A DNA stretch of 12,112 nt from CAZDYP01 sp964509505. GTDB lineage: Bacteria; Chloroflexota; Anaerolineae; JACRMK01. The notes under the pieces are model-generated. The model had not been told where the DNA came from, ran no database searches, and saw only the letters and a program-made list of their open reading frames with translations. Positions 1 to 5,433 of the stretch are shown one piece after another. A program made the translations under genes and the position numbers. Where the stretch lies: the NCBI GenBank assembly GCA_964509505.1, contig CAZDYP010000165.1, positions 1 to 12,112 on the forward strand, read 5' to 3'. How positions within the stretch are numbered: position 1 is the first letter of the stretch; every line of letters begins with the position of its first letter.

Positions 1-1691
1 TTCGCCGCTGCAGGCCGACTCAGCTTCAACATGCTGTTCTCGCCAAACGCAGGCATGCGCGCCAAGTCGTCGGAGAGGATGTCGGTGATAAGATAGGCGA
101 TTGGGGGGGACAACGATTGGCTATTAGATAGTGGATAGTGGATAGTGGGCTGGTCACCCAATATCCAATATCCACTATCTACTGACCGAATCGCCAGCGG
201 TGTCACGCGCTTACCATAGTTCGCCAATGCCGCATACGCCGCCGTGAGTTCGAGCAACGTCACCTCGCCGCCGCCGAGTGTGAGCGCGAGACCGAAACGC
301 TCAGAGTCATTGAACGTCGTGATGCCTAACGCTTGCGCCGTTTCGATCATCGCTTGAACGCCCACCTGGTCGAGCACTTTCACTGCGATCAGATTGGACG
401 ACGTAGCGAGCGCGCGACGCAACGTGATAGGACCGTGCCACGCCCGATCATAATTTTGCGGCGCATAAGGTTCGTTCTCTTTCGTGAGGAACGTCGTCGG
501 CACATCCGAAAGCACTGTCGCTGCGGTATAACCTTTTGCCAAAGCAGTCGCATAGGTGATGGGCTTGATGGCTGAACCAGGCTGCCGCTGTGCCAGTGCG
601 ACATTCACTGCGCCGTCAATGCTCGCATCAAAATAATCGGCGCTGCCGACCATCGCCAAAATTTCGCCCGTCGTCGGGTCAATGGCGACGAGCGCGGCAT
701 CATGCACATTATAATCAGGTTCGCCATTTTCAAAGGTGCGTCGCTGCAACTCCGCGAGGCGCTGACGCACAATCGTCTCGGCGCGTTCTTGCAAATCCAA
801 ATCCAATGTCGTCGTCACACGCAAGCCGCCACGATTGACCACCGCTGCGCCATATCGTGCTTCAAGCAAATTGCGTACGTACACCACGAAATGCGGCGCG
901 TGCATAGTCGGAATAAACCCCAGCCGACTTGAAGCGAAGCGCAAAGCCTCGTTCTGCGCTAATTCGGCTTGCCCCTTGTCAATGTATCCATGCTTCACCA
1001 TCAATCCCAACACCACGCGCTGCCGCTCGCGCGCCGCGTCTATGTTGACGAGCGGGTTGTATGACGCAGGGGATTGAATTAAGCCGGCAAGCAACGCCGC
1101 TTCCGCCAAATCGAGTTCGCGCGCCGCCTTGCCGAAGTAGGTGCGCGCCGCCGCTTCTGCGCCGTACGCGAGCTGACCGAAATACACTTCGTTGAGATAC
1201 ATCTCCAAAATCGTGTCTTTCGAGTAGGCTTGTGTGATGCGCCACGCGAGAATCATCTCGCGCAGTTTGCGTGTGACGGTGCGCGTTTCGCGTTCTGCCC
1301 GTGATAGCAATACCTCGCGTGCCAGCTGTTGCGTGATGGTGCTACCGCCCGACACGATGCGTCCTTCGCTCACGACTTGCGCGATGGCGCGCACGACGCC
1401 GACCACATCCACCCCGCTATGCGCATAAAAGTTTGCGTCTTCGACGGCGAGGATGGCATGACGAAAATGCAAAGGCAATTCATTGAGTGCAATGCGTGTG
1501 CGCCGCCCTGCGCGTGAGTCGCGTGGATCAAGCAACTCGAACAAGAGACGCCCGTGACGGTCAAAAAGTTTCGTCGTGTCGGGCGAGGAGCGTGTGAGGA
1601 GCGCGTCGGCAGAGGGCAAATCATCCGTGAGCCAAACAGTGGCGAGGGCGAGCAGTGCCAAGCAGATGAGAAGCAGCAGCCATTTCTTCAT
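1..1691 (-). CDS. Class A penicillin-binding protein (GT51 transglycosylase plus transpeptidase), C-terminus cut by window edge
   Basis: This is a bifunctional peptidoglycan synthase that polymerises lipid II glycan strands and cross-links stem peptides outside the membrane. The frame is open from the ATG at 1691 to the left edge (563 codons visible). Residues 4-21 form an uncleaved signal anchor (KKWLLLL...). The GT51 domain shows E84-D85 in AVEDANFYAHSG and GGSTITQQ at 115-122, followed by typical YLNEVYFG and LAGLIQSPASYNP segments. The transpeptidase domain shows the SxxK nucleophile S373-A-I-K376 and the SxN motif S431-S-N433. The window ends after ...SRPAA, where family members continue into the KTG box, so the third motif is not visible. 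An in-frame ATG two codons upstream (1697) is an alternative start; in-frame stops lie further upstream and no strong ribosome-binding site is seen. Residues about 504-523 are encoded by a heptad-repeat hairpin. Family is certain; the subclass (1A or 1C type) is not decided. Confidence 0.95.
   Translation of the reverse strand, partial: MKKWLLLLICLALLALATVWLTDDLPSADALLTRSSPDTTKLFDRHGRLLFELLDPRDSRAGRRTRIALNELPLHFRHAILAVEDANFYAHSGVDVVGVVRAIAQVVSEGRIVSGGSTITQQLAREVLLSRAERETRTVTRKLREMILAWRITQAYSKDTILEMYLNEVYFGQLAYGAEAAARTYFGKAARELDLAEAALLAGLIQSPASYNPLVNIDAARERQRVVLGLMVKHGYIDKGQAELAQNEALRFASSRLGFIPTMHAPHFVVYVRNLLEARYGAAVVNRGGLRVTTTLDLDLQERAETIVRQRLAELQRRTFENGEPDYNVHDAALVAIDPTTGEILAMVGSADYFDASIDGAVNVALAQRQPGSAIKPITYATALAKGYTAATVLSDVPTTFLTKENEPYAPQNYDRAWHGPITLRRALATSSNLIAVKVLDQVGVQAMIETAQALGITTFNDSERFGLALTLGGGEVTLLELTAAYAALANYGKRVTPLAIRSVDSGYWILGDQPTIHYPLSNSQSLSPPIAYLITDILSDDLARMPAFGENSMLKLSRPAAA
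125..181. repeat. Heptad-built inverted repeat inserted in frame in the penicillin-binding protein gene
   Basis: Three perfect GATAGTG heptads (127-147) face three heptads CAATATC, CAATATC, CACTATC (159-179). With the flanking TA/TA pairs this gives two 23-base arms (125-147 and 159-181) that pair with only two mismatches around an 11-base loop. The composition is AT-rich, unlike the surrounding gene. It is translated on the minus strand into a Y/I/P/S-rich stretch at about residues 504-523 without breaking the reading frame. The arrangement resembles short tandemly repeated heptamer elements known in cyanobacteria and filamentous anoxygenic bacteria; copies elsewhere in the genome cannot be checked here. 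Confidence 0.85.
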
Positions 1692-1853
1692 ACACATCAA
1701 AAAGGAAATCAGGGGCAATATCTATTGCTAGTTCCCGTGAGCGCTTATCGCCCTCTCGCCGCATTTTGTAACACACGGCATCGCAAATTCCATTTCCCGA
1801 ATGCTAAGGCGCCGCTTCGCTGCCTTCCTCTATTTCCCCTAATTTCCCCTTCG
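1692..1853. other. Intergenic gap between deiodinase-like gene and penicillin-binding protein gene
   Basis: This is 162 bases with no gene. Just downstream of the deiodinase-like stop codon lies a 10-base tandem direct repeat, ATTTCCCCT spaced by one base (1832-1840 and 1842-1850). I found no convincing T-tailed terminator and no convincing promoter, so the penicillin-binding protein may be co-transcribed with the genes before it or have a weak promoter of its own. Confidence 0.5.
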
Positions 1854-2519
1854 TTAAATGAACGTCGCAATCTCCTCCAATGGCTTCTTCGTAATCACCG
1901 GCACCTTCGCATCGTCCGCAGGGTAGCCAACGACGAGTACGAGGAAAGGGCGTTCATTCGAGGGGCGATGCAAGATGTCGTTGAGGAAGCCCATCGGGCT
2001 TGGCGTGTGCGTGAGCGTAGCGAGTCCCGCATGATGCAAGGCGGCGATGAGGAAACCCGTCGCAATACCGACTGATTCTTGCGCGTAGTAGTGCTTGACC
2101 TTGCGTCCATCAGGCAGCACGCCGTAGCCTTGCGCGAAGATGACGATGAGATATGGCGCGGTCTCCAAAAATTCTTTGCGCCAATCGGTGCCGAGCGGCG
2201 CGAGCGCGTCGAGCCATTCTGGCGGCGCGCGATGGTCATAGAATTCGCGCTCCTCGACTTCGGCGGCTTCGCGGATGCGACGCTTCACAGTCAGATCGCT
2301 CACGACGACGAAATTCCACGGCTGCATGTTCGCGCCGTTCGGCGCCGTGCCCGCTGCACGCAAACAATTCTCGATGATGTCTTGCGGCACGAAGCGCGGC
2401 GAAAACTCACGCACGGTGCGCCGCCGCTTGATTTCTTCGTAAAACTCCCGCGCGCGTTGTTGCATCTCTTCAACTGGATACTCGCGATACGTTGAAAGCG
2501 GCACGAATACAGGTTGCAT
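1854..2519 (-). CDS. Nitroreductase-fold flavoprotein of the iodotyrosine deiodinase type
   Basis: This is a 221-residue FMN enzyme. It matches iodotyrosine deiodinase along its length: KRRRTVREFS at 31-40 (FMN phosphate-binding arginines), AGTAPNGANMQPWNFVVV at 56-73, ETAPYLIVIF at 119-128, HYYAQESVGIATG at 143-155, LTHTPSP at 169-175 and VVGYPA at 196-201. In characterised deiodinases a Glu-Tyr-Lys triad clamps the zwitterion of a halotyrosine. Here E90, Y94 and K115 keep the same spacing (4 and 21 residues), so halotyrosine dehalogenation is a reasonable inference, unlike for generic nitroreductases. It is a soluble cytoplasmic protein, probably a domain-swapped dimer as in the family. The ATG at 2519 is preceded by AGGGGGA (GGGGG at 2529-2533), 9 bases away. 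It follows the Hsp70 gene by 68 bases and is likely co-transcribed. The physiological substrate is unknown. Confidence 0.88.
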   Translation of the reverse strand: MQPVFVPLSTYREYPVEEMQQRAREFYEEIKRRRTVREFSPRFVPQDIIENCLRAAGTAPNGANMQPWNFVVVSDLTVKRRIREAAEVEEREFYDHRAPPEWLDALAPLGTDWRKEFLETAPYLIVIFAQGYGVLPDGRKVKHYYAQESVGIATGFLIAALHHAGLATLTHTPSPMGFLNDILHRPSNERPFLVLVVGYPADDAKVPVITKKPLEEIATFI

Positions 2520-2552
2520 CAGTGTAATCCCCCTAATTTTTCAATTTCAATT

Positions 2553-2587
2553 TTCAGTCTTCAATCTTCAATCTTCAGTCTTCAACC
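2553..2587. repeat. TTCARTC heptanucleotide tandem array
   Basis: Five consecutive heptads read TTCAGTC, TTCAATC, TTCAATC, TTCAGTC, TTCAACC. Two looser units (TTCAATT-like) extend the pattern back to about 2540. The array ends exactly at the stop codon of the Hsp70 gene (2588-2590) and fills most of the 68-base gap before the deiodinase-like gene. On the transcript strand it reads as repeated TGAAGAY. It has no obvious self-pairing, so it is not a terminator. Confidence 0.85.
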
Positions 2588-3961
2588 TCAATAACGCCCT
2601 GCTCTCGCCAACCCACTCACGATGCTCGTGAACACTTCCTGTTTCTTCACCTTCGCCGCGCCAAACTTTTTTTCGAGCATCGCTTGCACCGCCGGGATGA
2701 GCGACGAACCGCCCGTGCGTAACACGACATCAATCTCTTGCGGCAGCACATTCGCATCGGCAAGTGTGCGATCCATCGCCGCGTCAATCGCGCTGAGGCG
2801 GTGCATGATGAGCCGCTCGAAGCTGCGGCGCGACAACGGCTCGCGCACGCGAATCACATCATGCTCAAAGACGATCTGCGTCTCTAGCGCCGATGACAGT
2901 TCAATCTTCGCACGCTCGATTTCTTGAAACAACGACCAGCCATAATTCTTTTGCACGAGACACAACAGCGCGTCAATCTCCGTCTGATGATGCTTGGCGA
3001 TGACGCGAAACTCTTCGAGGAAGCGAATCGTGTCCTTCTCATTCAACAGTGGAATCGTGTGCCACGCCTGCAACTGGGATAACAGCCATTGCGGATAACG
3101 CAGCTCCTTGCCCGCCAGCGTTTTGCCTGTCGCGCGACTGCCGAAGTATTCGAGCAAGCGTCGTTCCATGATGTCTTCGTTGAGCGCGTTGCCGCCGATG
3201 ACGACACCGCCCACTGAGAGGATGTCGTCCTTGCGTTCTGCTTGCGGGCGTCGTTGGGGGCCTAAGCGCATCACGGTAAAGTCGAGTGTGCCGCCGCCAA
3301 AGTCGAACACGAACGCGAGTTCGTCGCGCGTCAACGTCGCTTCGTAGTCATACGCCGCGCCCAACGGCTCATAGACGAATTGCACATCGGTGAAACCCGC
3401 GAGGTGCGCCGCTTTCAACAAGCGCGCTTGCGCCGCAACGTCACGCGAATGGTCATCCGAGAAATGCACAGGACGGCCCATCACGACGGCGTTGATCGCT
3501 TGTCCGACGATAGCATCTGCGCGTTCCTTCATCAGCCGCAAGAAAACGGCAATCAGCTCTTCGAGCGTGTGCCATCGTCCAAAGACATTCGTGCCTTCAA
3601 ACGCCGTATCGCGCAAAAACGATTTCAGCGATTGAAAGAAGCGTCCGGGAATACTCAAGTCTGCGTCATAAGCCACATGAATTTGTTGCTTTGTCTCATT
3701 GAAAAACGATTCGATAACCTTACCCGTGTTGACGCGCTGCTTTACGATCGCACGACCTGTGTTGAGCGTGACGAATTTTTGGATGGCTTCGGCGCCAATC
3801 GTTCGCGCGCCGCCTTCGCGCTCGACGAACAACACCGAGCTCGCCATGCGCGGGTTCTGCGCGGTTGGGTCAATCGCCAACACTTGCACAGCGCCGTCAC
3901 GCGCCAACGCAATCGCGGAGTTCGACGTGCCGTAATCAAGGCCATAACGGAGTTGAGTCAT
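2588..3961 (-). CDS. Hsp70-superfamily ATPase, YegD-like, nucleotide-binding domain only
   Basis: This is a 457-residue actin/Hsp70-fold ATPase. Visible motifs in order are phosphate-1 GLDYGTSNSAIA (7-18), VVMGRPVHF (159-167), FVYEPLGAAYDYEATL (195-210, very like E. coli YegD), phosphate-2 DFGGGTLD (220-227), VGGVVIGGNALNEDI (250-264) and the adenosine motif VLRTGGSSLIPAVQ (413-426). The protein stops just after this ATPase core: there is no beta-sandwich substrate-binding domain and no lid, so it is not DnaK. The length equals that of YegD-type proteins (about 450 residues), whose clients are unknown. The ATG at 3961 puts GLDYGTS at the usual distance from the N-terminus; an in-frame TTG at 4042 would add 27 low-complexity residues and is unlikely. 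The ribosome-binding site is weak (AGAGAG). The gene starts 84 bases after the GNAT fusion gene, in the same direction. Confidence 0.92.
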   Translation of the reverse strand: MTQLRYGLDYGTSNSAIALARDGAVQVLAIDPTAQNPRMASSVLFVEREGGARTIGAEAIQKFVTLNTGRAIVKQRVNTGKVIESFFNETKQQIHVAYDADLSIPGRFFQSLKSFLRDTAFEGTNVFGRWHTLEELIAVFLRLMKERADAIVGQAINAVVMGRPVHFSDDHSRDVAAQARLLKAAHLAGFTDVQFVYEPLGAAYDYEATLTRDELAFVFDFGGGTLDFTVMRLGPQRRPQAERKDDILSVGGVVIGGNALNEDIMERRLLEYFGSRATGKTLAGKELRYPQWLLSQLQAWHTIPLLNEKDTIRFLEEFRVIAKHHQTEIDALLCLVQKNYGWSLFQEIERAKIELSSALETQIVFEHDVIRVREPLSRRSFERLIMHRLSAIDAAMDRTLADANVLPQEIDVVLRTGGSSLIPAVQAMLEKKFGAAKVKKQEVFTSIVSGLARAGRY

Positions 3962-4045
3962 ACAGCCACACTCTCTAAAACGCGCACAGGGGCGATTGCG
4001 CGTTGAGCAATGGCGCGCAGTTGTGAGCCAGCAGACCCCCAATTA

Positions 4046-5287
4046 CTAATCCTGCGGTACCAACGCCCGAATCACCTGCGCGTTCATCTCAGGCATCCAG
4101 CCATAGATGTAAATCTTCGCATACTCTTTGAAACCATAACGACTCACCACGCGGCGCGACATGGGGGCCGCATCAATTGCAGCGATACGATAACCGCGCA
4201 CGTACGCATCCTCCAGACGGCGCCGCAACAACGTCGCATACACTTGTTGATTGCGATAGGCAGCCAGCGTCGAAGCGCCATTCAAATACGCAATACCCAT
4301 CCGCAACAACAAACTCGCATGTGCGACGGGTACGCCATCCAAACGCGCCAGATAATTGAGTTCTTCGGCTTGAAACTTGGGATCGCGCACACGCTCGTAA
4401 AAACCTGCGCGTTGTTCGTCCACTTGCGACGAGGTAAGATTGAAACCGCGCGCCGAAATCTGCAATGCTGCTTCGATGGCTTCAATGTCCGAGCCATCCA
4501 ACACCTCAACCGTTACATGCGGATTGATGCGAATGTCACTACAATCGCCCAAGCCTGCGCGCGCCATCACCGCCATATCGCCCGCCAACATGAAGCCATG
4601 TTGTTCCAGTCGCGCGCGCAAATCGGCCGGCGTGTCGTAGGGTCCCACGAACCATTGAAAGCCAATGTTGCGTTGACGATGTGACTCTATCATTGCCTGA
4701 ATTTTTGCATCGGCTTCCTCTGCGGTCCACCGCACCCAACCCACCCCATTGCTGCCCGGATGCGGGTTGCCCGAACCGAACACCCCGCCGCGCAAGCTCG
4801 TGCGCCCGCTCATGTTCGGCCACACCCATTCGTGGACATCAAAACTGTATGGGAACGTCGCAAAGAGTTGATTGAGTTCATCGTCGGTCAATGTCGCAGG
4901 CGCAATCCATCCTTTGCGACGCGCGCTCGGCAATGGCTCGGCGCAATAGAGATCAATCGTCTGCACGCGCCCATTGCGAATCGTCAACCATACGGAGCGG
5001 TTATGTTCGACGTAACGGCCTTGCTCTGTCGCTTGAATGCGAAACTCCATCGCTACATGCTCCTCGTCCGCCAATGTATGAAACACTTCGAGCGTCGCAT
5101 CGGGCCACGCGCTGCGCTCGTCCATCAGACATTGGATGACACGCGCGCGCGGACGATGCGCCTCGCCGCCATCCCAACGCCAGACGCGCAGCGACACATC
5201 TTCGTGCAACACCGCTTCGTAGCGCGTCACAGCGTTTGCTTCAAAAATGGCAATGAACTGATCGGCTATTTGTGTGGTGTCAGGCAT
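4046..5287 (-). CDS. Fusion of NTF2-like (SnoaL) domain with tandem GNAT acetyltransferase-like domains
   Basis: The 413-residue cytoplasmic protein has three parts. Residues 1-120 look like an NTF2-like cone (ADQFIAIFEANAVTRYEAVL, then strands ending GRVQTIDLYCAEP), a fold used for small-molecule binding or isomerase-type chemistry. Residues about 134-245 resemble a first GNAT-like half (FQWFVGPYDTPADLRARLEQHGF). Residues about 256-397 form a second GNAT domain ending RRVVSRYGFKEYAKIYIYGW, typical of beta5-alpha4-beta6/7. At the acetyl-CoA pyrophosphate loop the usual R-G-x-G-[IV] pattern reads R345-N-Q-Q-V-Y-A351, so both common glycines are replaced; activity is therefore uncertain. The start at 5287 has AAAGGAG at 5296-5302, 8 bases upstream. 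It is the first gene after an intrinsic terminator and probably heads the downstream group. The substrate is not recognisable. Confidence 0.82.
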   Translation of the reverse strand: MPDTTQIADQFIAIFEANAVTRYEAVLHEDVSLRVWRWDGGEAHRPRARVIQCLMDERSAWPDATLEVFHTLADEEHVAMEFRIQATEQGRYVEHNRSVWLTIRNGRVQTIDLYCAEPLPSARRKGWIAPATLTDDELNQLFATFPYSFDVHEWVWPNMSGRTSLRGGVFGSGNPHPGSNGVGWVRWTAEEADAKIQAMIESHRQRNIGFQWFVGPYDTPADLRARLEQHGFMLAGDMAVMARAGLGDCSDIRINPHVTVEVLDGSDIEAIEAALQISARGFNLTSSQVDEQRAGFYERVRDPKFQAEELNYLARLDGVPVAHASLLLRMGIAYLNGASTLAAYRNQQVYATLLRRRLEDAYVRGYRIAAIDAAPMSRRVVSRYGFKEYAKIYIYGWMPEMNAQVIRALVPQD

Positions 5288-5295
5288 GGTCTATG

Positions 5296-5302
5296 CTCCT
5301 TT
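5296..5302 (-). promoter_or_regulatory. Ribosome-binding site of the NTF2-GNAT fusion gene
   Basis: AAAGGAG on the minus strand lies 8 bases before the ATG at 5287 and supports that start. Confidence 0.75.
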
Positions 5303-5306
5303 GGCT

Positions 5307-5338
5307 TTGTAGAGGTGCGCCTGCTTCCGTCTCTACAA
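5307..5338. repeat. GTAGAG/CTCTAC palindromic element in the 5' leader of the GNAT fusion gene
   Basis: A perfect 8-base inverted repeat, TTGTAGAG (5307-5314) and CTCTACAA (5331-5338), encloses 16 bases. It starts 4 bases upstream of the ribosome-binding site, so in RNA it could form a hairpin next to the translation start, or in DNA act as an operator. Palindromes beginning GTAGAG and ending CTCTAC are, from memory, frequent interspersed elements in Chloroflexota and cyanobacteria; this could be a degenerate copy. Confidence 0.55.
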
Positions 5339-5379
5339 TGCGCCTCAAGTTTCCCACACAAGCGCAATGCCGTCAAGAC

Positions 5380-5410
5380 AAAAAAGACCCTAAGGGCAAC
5401 CCTTAGGGTC
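5380..5410 (-). terminator. Rho-independent terminator for the modular surface protein gene
   Basis: A perfect 11-base-pair stem (GACCCTAAGGG at 5386-5396 with CCCTTAGGGTC at 5400-5410) has a 3-base loop and is followed on the minus strand by six T residues (5385-5380). It lies 23 bases past the stop codon at 5434, the ideal position for ending the transcript of that gene. No plus-strand gene reads into it. Confidence 0.93.
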
Positions 5411-5433
5411 TCGGTGCAACAGAACAGGTGTGA

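Noticed and set aside
1854..2239. Open frames overlapping the deiodinase-like gene on both strands (for example 1895-2239 minus and 2079-2495 plus).
   Set aside because: They are arginine- and serine-rich shadows of a GC-rich gene whose own frame shows clear family motifs.
2553..2587. CRISPR-like interpretation of the heptad array.
   Set aside because: Units are seven bases long with no spacers; this is a simple tandem repeat.
4010..4035. ATTGC/GCAAT inverted repeat between the GNAT fusion and Hsp70 genes as a terminator.
   Set aside because: The stem is only five bases and lacks a T tract.
3962..4042. Upstream TTG start extending the Hsp70 protein by 27 residues.
   Set aside because: The added residues are unlike any Hsp70 N-terminus, whereas the ATG at 3961 places the phosphate-1 motif at residues 7-18 as in the family.
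4010..4684. A 224-codon plus-strand open frame opposite the GNAT fusion gene.
   Set aside because: Histidine/arginine-rich composition without any motif; the minus-strand frame has recognisable domains and a ribosome-binding site.
5386..5410. Bidirectional use of the terminator.
   Set aside because: A T tract exists only on the minus-strand side and there is no plus-strand gene nearby, so it is read as unidirectional.
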